Origin: Hydrogenibacillus sp.
GTDB lineage: Bacteria > Bacillota > Bacilli > Thermicanales > DSM-22653
Assembly (NCBI GenBank): GCA_014896255.1
Contig: JADBKT010000011.1
Coordinates: forward strand, 39,159 to 103,158
Direction of reading: 5' to 3'
Length of the DNA stretch: 64,000 nt
Part shown: positions 53,298-63,716 of the stretch, in pieces
How positions within the stretch are numbered: the stretch's first letter is position 1
How the letters are laid out: each line of letters starts with the position of its first letter
The notes under the pieces: generated by a model
Told to the model about the DNA's origin: nothing
Database searches by the model: none
What the model saw: the letters and a program-made list of their open reading frames with translations, nothing else
Translations under genes and position numbers: made by a program

Positions 53298-55973
53298 ATG
53301 AAAGGTCAAGAGATTCGTGAAAAATTTCTCGCCTTTTTCGAGCAAAAAGGGCATACGATTATCCCGCCGGCGTCGCTCATCCCGATCGACGATCCGAGCC
53401 TACTTTGGATCAATTCCGGCGTGGCGACGCTCAAAAAGTACTTCGACGGGCGGGAGGTGCCCCCGAACCCACGGCTCGTCAACGTTCAAAAGTCGATACG
53501 CACCAACGACATCGAAAACGTGGGCAAAACCGCCCGGCATCATACCCTTTTTGAAATGCTGGGCAACTTCTCCATCGGCGATTATTTCAAGCGCGAAGCG
53601 ATTCTTTGGGCATGGGAGTTTCTCACTGAGCGGCGGTGGATCGGTTTTGACCCGGACCGCTTGAGCGTGACCATCCATCCGGAAGACGATGAGGCGTACG
53701 AGATCTGGCGCCGGGAGATAGGGCTTCCGGATGCGCGCATTATCCGCCTGGAAGGGAATTTTTGGGACATCGGCGAGGGGCCGTCGGGGCCGAACAGCGA
53801 GATCTTTTACGACCGGGGGCCGGCCTACGGCGATGATCCGAACGATCCGGAGCTGTACCCCGGCGGGGAGAACGAGCGCTACCTGGAGATCTGGAACCTC
53901 GTCTTCTCGCAGTTCAACCACAATCCGGACGGAACGTATACTCCCCTGCCGAGCAAGAACATCGACACCGGGATGGGACTGGAGCGCATGGCGTCGATCC
54001 TCCAAGACGGGGAGACAAACTTCGACACCGATCTCTTCTTGCCGATCATCCGCTTGACGGAGTCCCTCTCCGGCGTTCAGTACCGAAGCGCCCGGGAGAC
54101 GGACATCGCCTTTCGTGTCGTTGCCGATCACATCCGGGCGCTCGCCTTTGCCGTCGGCGACGGGGCTCTGCCGTCGAACGAAGGGCGCGGGTACGTTCTC
54201 CGACGCCTTTTGCGCCGGGCGGTGCGTTACGGGCGCAAGCTCGGCTTCGACCGCCCGTTCTTGTACCGTCTCGTACCGGCCGTCGGCGAAATCATGGGTG
54301 CCTTTTATCCGGAGATCCCGTCCCGGGAGGCGCACATCGCCGATGTCGTCCGGCGTGAGGAAGAGCGCTTCTACGAGCGGCTCGATGAAGGGATGCGTCT
54401 GATCGAAGAGACCATTGCCAAGGCGAAGCGTGAGGGGCGGGCGATGATCACCGGTGAAGAGGCGTTCGTCCTGTACGATACGTACGGCTTCCCGCTGGAT
54501 CTCACGGAAGATATGGCCACCGAACACGGTCTTGCCGTCGATCGCGAGGGGTTCGAGCAGGCGATGGCAAAGCAGCGCGAGCGGGCGCGCTCGGCCCGCG
54601 GGGCGGTCGACTCCATGCAGGTGCAGGGCGGTGAACTGCGCGATTTTGTCGCTGAAAGCCGTTTCGTCGGATATGAGCGGCTGATCGTGCCGGATGCGCG
54701 GGTGATCGGGTTGTTCGTCGACGGCCGCCGGGTGGAATCGCTCGCCGCCGGTGAGGAAGGGCTCGTCTTTCTCGACGTGACGCCGTTCTACGCGGAGAGC
54801 GGGGGGCAGATCGCCGACCGGGGCGTCCTCGTTGCGGCGAGCGAGGGCGATGCGCCGGAGGGAGTACGGGGATCGGCGCGCGATACGTTCCGGGCCGAAG
54901 TGCTCGACGTGACGAAGGCGCCGCACGGTCAGCACGCGCATCGCGTTCGCGTCGTACGGGGAACGCTCCGCGTCGGCGATGTCGTGCGCGCCGAGGTCGA
55001 TGCCGCGGATCGGGCCGACGTGATCAAAAACCATACCGCAACCCACCTCCTGCATCAGGCGCTGCGCGACGTTCTCGGCCCGCACGTCTCCCAGGCCGGT
55101 TCGCTCGTCGCCCCGGATCGGCTGCGCTTTGACTTCTCGCACTACGGGCCGCTTGCGCCGAGTGAAGTGGAGCGGATCGAACGCATCGTGAACGAGAAGA
55201 TCTGGCAGGCCATCCCCGTCGAATGGTTTTACAAGCCGCTCGATGAAGCCAAGGCGATGGGGGCCATGGCGCTGTTCGGCGAAAAATACGGCGAAATCGT
55301 CCGCGTCGTTCGGGTCGGCGACTACAGCCTGGAGCTCTGCGGCGGCTGCCACGTCACGAACACGCTGGAGATTGGCCTGTTTAAGATTACCGGCGAAAGC
55401 GGCATCGGGGCCGGCGTCCGGCGCATCGAGGCCGTGACCGGGCGATATGCTTACGCGTACGTGACCGAACTGCTCAAGATCCTTGCCGCGGCCGCCGAAT
55501 CGCTCAAGGCACAGCCCGTCGAAGTGCCGGCGAAGCTCGAGGGCCTGAAGGAAATGCTGCGCGACAAGGAGCGCGAAAATGAACGGCTCAAGGACAAGCT
55601 GGCGCGTTACGAGGCGCTTGAGCTTTGGGATCAAGCGCGTAAGATCGGCGAGATGACCGTCCTTACGGCGCGCGTGGACGTTCCGGACATGGATGCGCTG
55701 CGCAAGCTCCTCGATGAGCTCAAAGCGAGCACAACCGGTCAGAGCGGTGCGGTGATCGTGCTCGGGGCGGAAAGCGGCGGACGGGCGTTGTTTGCGGCGA
55801 GCGTCTCTTCCGACCTCGTGCAAAAAGGAATTCATGCCGGTCAGCTGCTCAAAAAAGTGGCCGCCATTGCCGGCGGGAGCGGCGGCGGGCGTCCGGAGAT
55901 GGCCCAGGCGGGCGGCCGTCACGCGGAAAAGCTGGACGAGGCGCTTCAGGCCGTCTTTACTTTCCTCGGATGA
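53298..55973 (+). CDS. alaS: Alanine--tRNA ligase
   Basis: Class II synthetase with catalytic core ([42 protein letters not shown]), editing domain with HTATHLLH and Cys/His in CGGCH, and a C-terminal DHHA1 domain ([14 protein letters not shown]). 891 residues. ATG 53298 has AAGGGGG about 7 bases upstream; ATG 53292 is too close. T-box controlled. ireB, ruvX, yrzB and mltG follow, as in Bacillus. Confidence 0.97.
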   Translation: MKGQEIREKFLAFFEQKGHTIIPPASLIPIDDPSLLWINSGVATLKKYFDGREVPPNPRLVNVQKSIRTNDIENVGKTARHHTLFEMLGNFSIGDYFKREAILWAWEFLTERRWIGFDPDRLSVTIHPEDDEAYEIWRREIGLPDARIIRLEGNFWDIGEGPSGPNSEIFYDRGPAYGDDPNDPELYPGGENERYLEIWNLVFSQFNHNPDGTYTPLPSKNIDTGMGLERMASILQDGETNFDTDLFLPIIRLTESLSGVQYRSARETDIAFRVVADHIRALAFAVGDGALPSNEGRGYVLRRLLRRAVRYGRKLGFDRPFLYRLVPAVGEIMGAFYPEIPSREAHIADVVRREEERFYERLDEGMRLIEETIAKAKREGRAMITGEEAFVLYDTYGFPLDLTEDMATEHGLAVDREGFEQAMAKQRERARSARGAVDSMQVQGGELRDFVAESRFVGYERLIVPDARVIGLFVDGRRVESLAAGEEGLVFLDVTPFYAESGGQIADRGVLVAASEGDAPEGVRGSARDTFRAEVLDVTKAPHGQHAHRVRVVRGTLRVGDVVRAEVDAADRADVIKNHTATHLLHQALRDVLGPHVSQAGSLVAPDRLRFDFSHYGPLAPSEVERIERIVNEKIWQAIPVEWFYKPLDEAKAMGAMALFGEKYGEIVRVVRVGDYSLELCGGCHVTNTLEIGLFKITGESGIGAGVRRIEAVTGRYAYAYVTELLKILAAAAESLKAQPVEVPAKLEGLKEMLRDKERENERLKDKLARYEALELWDQARKIGEMTVLTARVDVPDMDALRKLLDELKASTTGQSGAVIVLGAESGGRALFAASVSSDLVQKGIHAGQLLKKVAAIAGGSGGGRPEMAQAGGRHAEKLDEALQAVFTFLG

Positions 55974-55984
55974 CGATGTATGAT
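55956..55984 (+). promoter_or_regulatory. Internal promoter for ireB operon
   Basis: TTTACT (55956-55961), 17-bp spacer, TATGAT (55979-55984), overlapping the alaS stop. Confidence 0.75.
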
Positions 55985-56019
55985 ACGGGTAAGTGGGGAA
56001 ACGGATGGGAGGATGTGCC

Positions 56020-56298
56020 GTGGATTCGATGGACCAGACGCGCAAGTTTGATGCGCCGGGGGCTTCTCAAGAGCTTTCGCCGCGCGACGTCTTGGTGCAT
56101 GTCTACACGGCTTTGGAAGAAAAAGGCTACGACCCCATCCAGCAACTCGTCGGTTATCTCATTTCCGGGGAACCGGCGTATATTCCGCGCCACAACAATG
56201 CGCGGGGGATCATCCGCAAGGTGCCGCGTGACGATTTGATCGAGATGCTGCTTCGGTATTACCTGGAACGGGAATTCAAGGGGCAGGAGCGCGAGTGA
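56020..56298 (+). CDS. ireB: IreB-family regulatory phosphoprotein (YrzL)
   Basis: About 92 residues; core VYTALEEKGYDPIQQLVGYLISGEPAYIPRHNNARGIIRKVPRDDLIEMLL is the DUF965/IreB family. In enterococci IreB is a substrate of the kinase IreK and affects cephalosporin resistance. GTG 56020 has GGGAGGATG upstream; ATG 56029 is an alternative. It is in the conserved alaS-ireB-ruvX-yrzB-mltG cluster. Confidence 0.93.
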   Translation: MDSMDQTRKFDAPGASQELSPRDVLVHVYTALEEKGYDPIQQLVGYLISGEPAYIPRHNNARGIIRKVPRDDLIEMLLRYYLEREFKGQERE

Positions 56299-56344
56299 GC
56301 GCCCTCCCCTACATATTTTTTTGCGTGGGGGATCAGGCTATTTG

Positions 56345-56782
56345 GTGAGGATCATGGGCCTCGACGTCGGCATCAAGACGATCGGCGTGGCGCTTTCCGA
56401 TCCGCTCGGGCTGACCGCCCAGGCGCTTGAGACCATCCGTCGCACCGACGGCCGGGAGTTCGACCGTTTGGCGGAGATCGTCGCCCGATACGATGTCCAA
56501 GCCGTCGTTGTCGGCCTGCCGAAACACATGGACAATACCCTCGGCGAAATGGCTGAGGTGGCTCGAGCCGTCGGGCGCCATGTCGAACGCCGCTTGGGCT
56601 TGCCCGTGACGTATTGGGACGAGCGGCTTTCGACGTTCTCCGCCGAACGCGTCCTGATCGAAGCGGACGTGAGTCGGCGGCGGCGCAAGGGCGTGGTAGA
56701 CGCTTTGGCCGCCCAGTTTATTTTGCAACATTATCTCGACGCCCGACGGGCGCAAGGAGGTTTTTCCGATGGCCGATCATAA
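56345..56782 (+). CDS. ruvX: Pre-16S rRNA nuclease / Holliday junction resolvase-like YqgF
   Basis: RNase H-like nuclease maturing 16S rRNA 5' ends. Family blocks IMGLDVGIKTIGVALSDPLG, VVVGLPKHMDNTLG and WDERLSTFSAERVLIEADVSRRRRKGVVDALAAQFILQ. GTG 56345 gives the expected MRIMGLDVG start; TTG 56321 and ATG 56354 are alternatives. It overlaps the next gene by 14 bases. Confidence 0.93.
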   Translation: MRIMGLDVGIKTIGVALSDPLGLTAQALETIRRTDGREFDRLAEIVARYDVQAVVVGLPKHMDNTLGEMAEVARAVGRHVERRLGLPVTYWDERLSTFSAERVLIEADVSRRRRKGVVDALAAQFILQHYLDARRAQGGFSDGRS

Positions 56783-57146
56783 GCACGAGCACGATCATGA
56801 ACACCATGACCACGATCATGCGCATCATCACGACCATGATCATGACCACGAGCCGGAACTGGACGACTTTGACGACAACGTCATCTACATCGCCGACGAG
56901 GACGGCACCGAACAGGCTTACGAGATTCTGACGCAGATCGACGACGAAGACTCGGGCAAGCACTACATCCTCGTCGCCGCCCTCGACGGCGCCGAGGAGG
57001 AAGGAGAAGACGAAAGCGAAGAGGTGCTCGCCTTCCGCTATGAAGAGGACGAAGAGGGGATGACGCTCTACCCGATCGAGACGGATGAAGAGTGGGCGCT
57101 CGTCGAAGAGGCGTTCCAGACGTTGGTGGACGAAGGCGAAGTATGA
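56769..57146 (+). CDS. yrzB: DUF1292 protein (YrzB) with His-rich N-terminus
   Basis: The C-terminal about 95 residues match DUF1292 (NVIYIADEDGTEQAYEILTQID; GMTLYPIETDEEWALVEEAF), a small acidic protein of unknown role always beside ruvX and mltG. The first 28 residues are an unusual run of His and Asp (HDHEHHDHDHAHHHD) likely able to bind zinc, nickel or other metals. AAGGAGG precedes ATG 56769. The extension is absent from Bacillus YrzB as I recall it. Confidence 0.9.
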   Translation: MADHKHEHDHEHHDHDHAHHHDHDHDHEPELDDFDDNVIYIADEDGTEQAYEILTQIDDEDSGKHYILVAALDGAEEEGEDESEEVLAFRYEEDEEGMTLYPIETDEEWALVEEAFQTLVDEGEV

Positions 57147-57204
57147 CAGAACGTCGGGCGGGCGACCGCCCGCTTTTTGTGAGGTGCGGAAAGGAGAGAC
57201 AGGC

Positions 57205-58239
57205 TTGCGGGGGTGGAGATGGCTTGCGGCTGCGCTCCTTATGCTTTTGGCCGCCGCTTCAGGCGGCGCCTGGGCGGTGCGGGAGGCGCTGGCGCCGCTT
57301 CCGCCGGGACCGGAAGTCGAAGTGACGATCCCGCCGGGTTCGCTCGTGCGGGACATCGGTCAAGCGTTGGAGACGGCGGGGATCGTCAAGCGCGCAGATG
57401 TGTTCAACTTTTACGTCCGTTGGAAGTACCGGGAGGAAAGCAAACATTTTCAAGCAGGTGTGTACCGACTGCATCCGGGAATGACGATCGACGAAGTGGT
57501 GCAGAAGATTGTAAGCGGCGACGTGTACCGCGAAACGGTCACGTTTACCGTGCCGGAAGGATTCACCGTGGAGCAGATCGCCGACCGTTTGGCGAAAGAA
57601 GGCCTCGTCGAGCGGGAAGCGTTTTTGCGCGAGGTCAACGAAGGCGATTTCGATTTCCGATATTTTCAATACATCCCGGCTGCTCCGGACCGCAAATTTC
57701 GCTTGGAAGGGTATTTGTTTCCGGACACGTACACCGTCGAAAAAGGCGCGACCGCCCACGACATCATCCAGCGCATGCTGACGCGTTTTGAATCCGTATT
57801 TTCCGAGGAATGGCGTAAACAGGCGGCGACGCTCGGACTGACGATGGATCAGGCGGTGACGCTCGCCTCCATCGTGGAGCGCGAAGCGGTGCTCGACGAA
57901 GAGCGTCCGCGCATCGCCGGCGTGTTTTACAATCGCCTGCAGGCAAAATGGCGTCTGGAGTCGTGTGCGACGGTGGAGTACGTGCTCGATGAGCATAAAG
58001 AGCGCTTGACGCTTCAAGATCTGGCCGTCGAAGATCCATACAACACGTATCTGCACGACGGGCTTCCGCCGGGCCCGATCGCCAATCCCGGGAAAAAATC
58101 TCTGGAAGCGGTGCTATGGCCGGAGAAACACGATTACTTTTTCTTCGTCGCCAAAAACGACGGAAGCGGCGGGCATTACTTCAGCAAGACGTATGAAGAA
58201 CACCTCAAACACAACGCCAAAAGCAGCGGCAGTTTTTAA
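57205..58239 (+). CDS. mltG: Endolytic murein transglycosylase MltG
   Basis: Membrane-anchored lytic transglycosylase that ends glycan strands. An N-terminal helix (LAAALLMLLAAASGGAWAV) precedes a LysM-like region and the YceG domain with catalytic Glu in LASIVEREAV and the conserved PYNTYLHDGLPPGPIANPG. TTG 57205 has AAGGAGAG 6 bases upstream; upstream in-frame sequence overlaps yrzB. 344 residues. Confidence 0.93.
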   Translation: MRGWRWLAAALLMLLAAASGGAWAVREALAPLPPGPEVEVTIPPGSLVRDIGQALETAGIVKRADVFNFYVRWKYREESKHFQAGVYRLHPGMTIDEVVQKIVSGDVYRETVTFTVPEGFTVEQIADRLAKEGLVEREAFLREVNEGDFDFRYFQYIPAAPDRKFRLEGYLFPDTYTVEKGATAHDIIQRMLTRFESVFSEEWRKQAATLGLTMDQAVTLASIVEREAVLDEERPRIAGVFYNRLQAKWRLESCATVEYVLDEHKERLTLQDLAVEDPYNTYLHDGLPPGPIANPGKKSLEAVLWPEKHDYFFFVAKNDGSGGHYFSKTYEEHLKHNAKSSGSF

Positions 58240-58285
58240 TCTTTATCCAAGTCATTCCGAAGTATAATGAAACACGCGATTTCAC

Positions 58286-58330
58286 GACCTAATCGGGCGG
58301 ACGGCGAGTCGCCCTTTTAGGTCTTTTTTT
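58286..58330 (+). terminator. Terminator after mltG
   Basis: GACCTAA (58286-58292) plus GGGCG pair with CGCCC plus TTAGGTC (58317-58323), followed by seven T. A TATAAT at 58263-58268 lies just before it, without a clear -35. Confidence 0.9.
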
Positions 58331-58366
58331 AACGTGTTTTCTTGGTGCTGCAGTTTGGCGTTGCGC

Positions 58367-58395
58367 TTGACAGATTCGATCATCCCCCATAGAAT
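58367..58395 (+). promoter_or_regulatory. Promoter of znu operon
   Basis: TTGACA (58367-58372), 17-bp spacer, TAGAAT (58390-58395). Confidence 0.88.
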
Positions 58396-58415
58396 AAAAA
58401 CGAACGGTTCTTATT
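58393..58415 (+). promoter_or_regulatory. Candidate Zur operator
   Basis: Inverted repeat AATAA-A-AAC (58393-58401), N5, GTT-C-TTATT (58407-58415), overlapping the -10 box and start region of a zinc operon that encodes a Fur-family regulator. Length (23 bp) and A/T-rich arms fit a Fur-family site. Confidence 0.65.
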
Positions 58416-58492
58416 TGTATTGGTTTGGCCGGCCGTCGGCCGGGTTGCCCTCCGGTTCAATGGGGCATGCGCACGGAGAGGAGGGGTGCGGA

Positions 58493-59290
58493 TTGGCTGC
58501 GTTTGATCCGTCGAACGTCGTCTTGGAGGCGGAAGGCGTCTCGTTTCGATATGAGTCGCAATATGTTTTGAAGCGCGTGTCGCTGACGTTGCATCGCGGC
58601 GAATTGCTCGGCCTGGTTGGACCGAACGGGTCGGGGAAATCGACGTTGCTCAAGGTGATGCTCGGGCTGCTTCCGCTTGCGGAAGGAACGGTGCGCTGGT
58701 TCGGCGTGCCGCTGAACCGGTTTCGCGATTGGGCGCGCATCGGCTATGTGTCGCAAAAGGCGGCGAGCTTCAATGTCGGTTTTCCGGTCACGGTGGAAGA
58801 AGTCGTCCGCATGGGGCTTATCGCTCGCCTGGGGATCTTTCGCCGTCCCGGAAAAAAGGAGACGGAAAAAGTGCTGGAGGCACTCGAATTCGTCGGCATG
58901 GCGGATTTTCGACGTCGGAACATCGGCGCGCTCTCCGGCGGTCAGCAGCAGCGGGTATTCATCGCCCGGGCGCTCGTGGGCGACCCGGAAGTGCTCATTC
59001 TCGATGAACCGACGGTCGGCGTGGACAGGCATTCGGAAGTGCGTTTCTATGCGCTTCTGGAGAAAATGCACAAGGAGCGGGGGCTTTCGATCGTGCTCGT
59101 TTCGCACGATCTCGGCGTCGTCTCGGAAAAGATGGACACCATCGTCTGCATCAATCACGAACTGTTCTACCACGGCAGCGCCAGCGGCTTTCGGGCGGCG
59201 TGCGACGAAATCGTCGCCCGCGCTTACGGGCAGGAGATGAAAATCATCACCCACGCCCACGACCCGGGGGAGGAGGCGATATACCGGTGA
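58493..59290 (+). CDS. znuC: Zinc ABC transporter ATPase
   Basis: ATPase of a metal (zinc) importer: Walker A GPNGSGKST, Q-loop VSQKAASFNVGFPVTVEE, signature LSGGQQQRVFIARA, Walker B VLILDEPTVGVD; a His-rich C-terminus (IITHAHDPGEE). TTG 58493 has GGAGGGG 6 bases upstream; upstream ATG 58460 would add MGHAHGEEGCG. Overlaps znuB by GTGA. Zinc rather than manganese is inferred from the Zur-like gene and His-rich ZnuA. Confidence 0.9.
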   Translation: MAAFDPSNVVLEAEGVSFRYESQYVLKRVSLTLHRGELLGLVGPNGSGKSTLLKVMLGLLPLAEGTVRWFGVPLNRFRDWARIGYVSQKAASFNVGFPVTVEEVVRMGLIARLGIFRRPGKKETEKVLEALEFVGMADFRRRNIGALSGGQQQRVFIARALVGDPEVLILDEPTVGVDRHSEVRFYALLEKMHKERGLSIVLVSHDLGVVSEKMDTIVCINHELFYHGSASGFRAACDEIVARAYGQEMKIITHAHDPGEEAIYR

Positions 59291-60141
59291 TCGGATCGCT
59301 CGCGCAGTTTTGGGCGGCGGTGAGCGCTTATCCTTTTTTGCGAAATGCGCTCATCGCCGGGCTCATCACCGGCATCGTGGCGCCGCTCATCGGTTCGTTC
59401 GTTGTCGTGCGGCGGCTGTCGATCATCGCCGATGCGTTGGCCCACGTAATGCTGTCCGGCGTGGCGTTGGGCTATTTGCTCGGATCGACGAGCCGCGTGT
59501 TCGCCGCCGTCCCGCCGATCTATTACGGGACCGCCGTCGCCCTCGTCGCGGCTCTTTTGATCGAGCGGCTCAGAACGATGTACCGCTCGTATTCGGAGCT
59601 GGCCGTCCCGATCATCATGTCCGCCGGCGTCGGCCTGTCCATCGTGCTCATCGGCCTGGCCCGCGGGTTGAACGTCGATTTGGTGGGTCTTTTGTTCGGC
59701 AACATCTTGTCGGTGACGCAGGCGGATCTCCTGCGCATCGTCGTCGCGGCGCTGATCGTGGCGGTGACGATTGCGCTTCTTTATAAGGAATTGTTGTATT
59801 TGTCGTTTGACGATGAGGCTGCGCGTCTTTCGGGCGTTCCGGCGAAGACGATCAATTTCATCTTCAGTGCGCTCATTGCGCTGGTCATCAGCGTGTCCAT
59901 GCAGATCGTCGGGACGCTGCTCATCTCGGCATTGATCACGTTGCCCGTCGCCGCCGCGTTGCGTCTGGCGAAAAGCTTCCGCGCCCTCCTCACGCTCGGC
60001 GTCGTGTTCGCCGAGACGAGCGTGCTGGTCGGTATGGCCGCCGCATACACGTTTGATCTGGCGACCGGTGGGACCATCGTGCTGGTCGCGATCTTGATCC
60101 TGCTCGCCGTGCTCGTATGGCAAAAGCGCTTACGAGCATGA
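59287..60141 (+). CDS. znuB: Zinc ABC transporter permease
   Basis: ABC-3 family permease with about eight helices and the conserved RRLSIIADALAHVMLSGVALGYLLG motif; 284 residues. GTG 59287 overlaps the znuC stop and follows GGGGGAGGAGG. Works with ZnuA and ZnuC. Confidence 0.92.
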   Translation: MIGSLAQFWAAVSAYPFLRNALIAGLITGIVAPLIGSFVVVRRLSIIADALAHVMLSGVALGYLLGSTSRVFAAVPPIYYGTAVALVAALLIERLRTMYRSYSELAVPIIMSAGVGLSIVLIGLARGLNVDLVGLLFGNILSVTQADLLRIVVAALIVAVTIALLYKELLYLSFDDEAARLSGVPAKTINFIFSALIALVISVSMQIVGTLLISALITLPVAAALRLAKSFRALLTLGVVFAETSVLVGMAAAYTFDLATGGTIVLVAILILLAVLVWQKRLRA

Positions 60142-60192
60142 GGGGATGTCTCCAGGGACGGGGCAATCCACGGGTGAAAGGAAGGATTCGTG

Positions 60193-60621
60193 ATGACGGT
60201 CGAAGAAGCACTCCAGGTGCTCAAGGACCACGGCTACAAATACACCGGCAAACGGGAGGCGCTCATCCGCATCCTGGCCCGCGAAAACCGGTACTTGACG
60301 GCAAAGGAAGCGCTGGATCAGATGCTCGGCGATTATCCGGACTTGAGCTTTGACACGATCTACCGCAATCTCGCGCTTTTCCACGAACTCGGCATCGTGC
60401 AGATGACGGAGATCGACGGTGAACGGCGTTATCGCATGCGCTGCCCGATCGCCGTTCATCACCATCATCTGATCTGCCTGTCCTGCGGAGCCACCCAGGA
60501 GATCCATGCCTGTCCGCTGAACGCGATGTGGGGGGAGCCCGATGATTTTGTGATCGTCGACCACAAGTTCGAAGTGTACGGCTACTGCCGGTCGTGCGCC
60601 GAGTCGGCGTCGGTGCGCTGA
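60193..60621 (+). CDS. zur: Fur-family zinc uptake regulator (Zur-like)
   Basis: Winged-helix metalloregulator: DNA-binding domain with GYKYTGKREALIRILARENRYLTAKEAL and SFDTIYRNLALFHELGIV, a HHHHLICLSCG metal site, and CRSC at the C-terminus forming the structural zinc site (two CxxC). ATG 60193 or GTG 60190 follow GAAAGGAAGG. Lying inside a znu operon strongly favours Zur over Fur or PerR. Confidence 0.88.
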   Translation: MTVEEALQVLKDHGYKYTGKREALIRILARENRYLTAKEALDQMLGDYPDLSFDTIYRNLALFHELGIVQMTEIDGERRYRMRCPIAVHHHHLICLSCGATQEIHACPLNAMWGEPDDFVIVDHKFEVYGYCRSCAESASVR

Positions 60622-60640
60622 GTAAAGGAGGCCAACGAAG

Positions 60641-61663
60641 ATGGTTCCGTTCAGACGGAGATTCGGTCTGTTCATGGTGTTCCTCGGGGCGACGCTCGCT
60701 TCGGTCGGGTGCGGCGGCACCGCCGGCAAGGCGCCGGGTCCCGGTGCCGGCAAGGGCTTGCCCACGGCGGAAAGACCGGCGGAAGGTCAGGTCATCCGCG
60801 CCGTGGCGACGATTTTTCCGATCTATGATCTCGTCCGCCAGATCGGCGGGGATGCGGTCGCGGTCGCGCAGCTCGTGCCGCCCGGCGCCGAACCGCATGC
60901 GTTTGAACCGAGCCCGAGCGATATCCGAAAGATCAGCGATGCCGACGTGTTCTTTTATGTCGGCGCGGGCTTTGAACGCTGGCTGGACAACGTGCGCGAC
61001 AACATCGACGCGGACCGTACGATGCTCGTCGATGTGAGCCAGGGCATCGATCTTCTCTCCGGCCATGCGCATGACCACGGCGATGAACACGGCGACGGGC
61101 ACGCGGAAGATCATGCCCGCGCGGCGACGGTTGATCCGCACATTTGGCTGAGCATCGCCAACGTCAAAACCATCGGGCAGACGATCGCAAAAGCGCTGTC
61201 GGAGCGCGATCCGGGGCACGGCGCCGATTTTCAAGCGAATTACGATCGGCTTGTCCAGGCGCTGGACGCCCTCGATCGGGATTTCCGCGAAGGACTGAAA
61301 GAGGCCAAGACGAAGCGGTTCATCGTCGCGCATCAGGCGTTCGGCTACCTCGCCCGCGACTACGGCCTCGAACAACGGGCGATCAGCGGGTTGAGCCCCG
61401 AGGCGGAGCCGACGCCCAAAGAGATGATCGAGATCATCAATGAAATCAAAGCGGAAAACATTCGCTACATCGGATTCGAGTCGCTCAACGAAAGCCCCGT
61501 GGCCAAGCAAATCCAAAGGGAGACGGGGGCGATAGCCGTAGAACTTTCGCCGATCGAAAACGTATCGAAAGAAGCGTTCGCCGACGGCATTCACTATCAG
61601 GATCTCTTGAAGCGCAACTTCGATACGCTTCTCATCATGCTCGAAGCTCGACCGGCGCCGTAA
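60641..61663 (+). CDS. znuA: Zinc-binding lipoprotein ZnuA
   Basis: Substrate-binding protein of the znu transporter. Lipobox around ASVGC (Cys near residue 24); cluster A-I family fold with metal His in GAEPHAFEPSP, VDPHIWLS and VAHQAFGY; a His/Asp-rich flexible loop (HAHDHGDEHGDGHAEDH) typical of zinc-specific ZnuA. ATG 60641 follows AAAGGAGG. The terminator begins inside its last codons. Confidence 0.93.
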   Translation: MVPFRRRFGLFMVFLGATLASVGCGGTAGKAPGPGAGKGLPTAERPAEGQVIRAVATIFPIYDLVRQIGGDAVAVAQLVPPGAEPHAFEPSPSDIRKISDADVFFYVGAGFERWLDNVRDNIDADRTMLVDVSQGIDLLSGHAHDHGDEHGDGHAEDHARAATVDPHIWLSIANVKTIGQTIAKALSERDPGHGADFQANYDRLVQALDALDRDFREGLKEAKTKRFIVAHQAFGYLARDYGLEQRAISGLSPEAEPTPKEMIEIINEIKAENIRYIGFESLNESPVAKQIQRETGAIAVELSPIENVSKEAFADGIHYQDLLKRNFDTLLIMLEARPAP

Positions 61664-61680
61664 GGCGCCTTCTTTTTTTT
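61654..61680 (+). terminator. Terminator of znu operon
   Basis: GGCGCC-GTAA-GGCGCC (61654-61669), containing the znuA stop, followed by TTC and eight T. Confidence 0.88.
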
Positions 61681-63667
61681 AATCCATTTGGAAGTGTCTA
61701 AAGTCATCAAGCCCATATTGCTTCATTTTTCGGTATATCGTCGATCGCGAGCGGTTCAATCGTCGAGCCACCTCGCTGACGTTTCCGTTCACTTTTTCCA
61801 GCCAATAAGCGATCAGTTTGCGCTCTTCCCGTTCGATCGGATCGGAAAGCGTTTCCAATTTTCCCGATCGATGTCCTGCATGGATTGGCTCGCGCAAATA
61901 ATGCGGCAAATCATTCATTGTGATCGTCCTATCACTTGAAAAAATGACCGCATGTTCTACGACGTTTTGCAGTTCTCTGACATTTCCCGGCCATGGATAT
62001 TGCTGAAAACGGCGAATGACGTCCGGGGCGAACGACTCGGCGGGTTTTCCGTACTGCGTGGAGAAGGTCGATAAAAAGTGCTCGGCGATGGCCATGACGT
62101 CCGAATCGCGGTCGCGCAGAGGCGGCAACGACAACTCGACGACGTTCAGGCGATAAAAAAGGTCCAGGCGGAACGCGCCTTGAGCGATGCGTTGGGTGAG
62201 ATCGTGGTTGGTGGCGGCGATGATCCGTACATCGACGGTTTGGGCCTGCGACGCGCCGAGGCGCACGATTTTCTTTTCCTGCAGGACTCTGAGCAAGTAC
62301 ACCTGAAGGTCTAAAGGCATATCTCCGATTTCATCGAGGAACAACGTGCCGCCTTGCGCTTCTTCAAATTTGCCTTTTTTCCCTTTGGGATGCGCGCCGG
62401 TGAAGGCGCCGGGTTCGTAGCCGAACAGTTCGCTGGCGATCAGTTCGCGGGGCAAGGCGGCGATGTTCACGGCGATAAACGGTTGATGGCGGCGCATGCT
62501 GGCTTCATGGATCGCTTTCGCAAAAAGTTCCTTTCCGGTTCCGCTTTCGCCGGTGATCAAAATCGGGACATTGGTCGAGGCGACGATCTTGGCGCGTTGG
62601 ATCGCGGTGTGAATGGCCGGCGATGTGCCGATGATTTTTTCCCAAGGATGGTTCGCTGTCGCGGATGGAGAAGCGTGAGCCTGCGTGCGACGTGAACGGG
62701 AGCGTTGACGCAGGACGACAAGAAACCCGACGCGTTCATTTTTCCAGATCAACGCGGTGGCCGTGGCTTCATGACCCGTCTCGCACAACTCAAATGTCAT
62801 TTCGGTGTCGGTGCAGGCCAACAGAGCTTCGCGGATCATCGCATAGATCGAGCGGTGCGGCACATGGCGTTGGACCGCGTGAAGGCAAGCTTGAGCTTCC
62901 GGGCTTTCGGCGATCAGCTGAAAAGTGCCGTCGAACAGCAGGATGGGATCGCGGGGCCAGCGCTTGCGAGCTTTCATATATTCTTCATATAAAAGTTTCT
63001 TTAAATTATCAGATACGCGACTGTACTCTTTTTGGATGTGCATGGCGATCATTTTGGCGGTGCTTAAGGTGTGGGGTTGTGCGTATTCATAGGGTGCCGT
63101 CAAGTCCACGATGCCGAGGATTTGGCCGGAATGCGGGTCGGTGACCGGGGCGGCGGAGCAGACCCAGTCATGGGCGCCTTGGGCAAAATGCTCATATGAA
63201 AAGATTTGAATCGGTTTTTGCATGTAGAGCGATGTGCCGATGGCGTTCGTCCCGGCCGATTGCTCGCTCCAGTCCGCGCCGAGGACAAACTGCATCTCTT
63301 CTGCTTTTTGGATGATCGGGCGCTCTCCTTGAAGATAGACGATCCGTCCGTTGGCGTCGGTCAATGTCAAGAGGTGTTTCGTTATTTTGATTTGGTCGAA
63401 AACGTGTTCCAAAACGGGGATCGCCGTCAAAAAAAACTCCGATCGCTTTCGCCATTCGATCACTTCATCGATCGCATGTAAAAACCGGGCTTTCTTTTGC
63501 TCGGGTTGGATGCCGAACGATTGGCTGCGTTTCCATGATTCAAGGACGGACGGCCGCAATCCGGGCACGACGCGGCGATCGGTGACATACGCTGCCCAAG
63601 CGTGCTCCAGGACTTGTTTTTTGTCCTGAATTTCGAGCGGTGATACAATGGCCAGCTCTTCTCCCAT
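61679..63667 (-). CDS. Sigma-54-dependent transcriptional activator (AcoR/AcxR type)
   Basis: Enhancer-binding protein: N-terminal GAF-type sensor ([40 protein letters not shown]), central AAA+ domain with [11 protein letters not shown] (Walker A), the sigma-54-contacting GAFTGA and Walker [12 protein letters not shown], and a C-terminal Fis-type HTH ([23 protein letters not shown]). Start 63667 (MGEELAIVS) is used: the promoter at 63717-63745 would start transcription near 63710, leaving no leader for ATG 63709. Divergent from a sigma-54 promoter and a probable acetone carboxylase gene, so likely its activator. Confidence 0.92.
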   Translation of the reverse strand: MGEELAIVSPLEIQDKKQVLEHAWAAYVTDRRVVPGLRPSVLESWKRSQSFGIQPEQKKARFLHAIDEVIEWRKRSEFFLTAIPVLEHVFDQIKITKHLLTLTDANGRIVYLQGERPIIQKAEEMQFVLGADWSEQSAGTNAIGTSLYMQKPIQIFSYEHFAQGAHDWVCSAAPVTDPHSGQILGIVDLTAPYEYAQPHTLSTAKMIAMHIQKEYSRVSDNLKKLLYEEYMKARKRWPRDPILLFDGTFQLIAESPEAQACLHAVQRHVPHRSIYAMIREALLACTDTEMTFELCETGHEATATALIWKNERVGFLVVLRQRSRSRRTQAHASPSATANHPWEKIIGTSPAIHTAIQRAKIVASTNVPILITGESGTGKELFAKAIHEASMRRHQPFIAVNIAALPRELIASELFGYEPGAFTGAHPKGKKGKFEEAQGGTLFLDEIGDMPLDLQVYLLRVLQEKKIVRLGASQAQTVDVRIIAATNHDLTQRIAQGAFRLDLFYRLNVVELSLPPLRDRDSDVMAIAEHFLSTFSTQYGKPAESFAPDVIRRFQQYPWPGNVRELQNVVEHAVIFSSDRTITMNDLPHYLREPIHAGHRSGKLETLSDPIEREERKLIAYWLEKVNGNVSEVARRLNRSRSTIYRKMKQYGLDDFRHFQMD

Positions 63668-63716
63668 ATTCCCACATCCCTTGTCGTGGTTTGCGGATAC
63701 GAGCAGCATCAGATGT

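Noticed and set aside
58263..58330. TATAAT followed by a terminator as a tiny RNA gene
   Set aside because: No -35 at 16-18 bases; the -10 match is likely chance and the hairpin is the mltG terminator.
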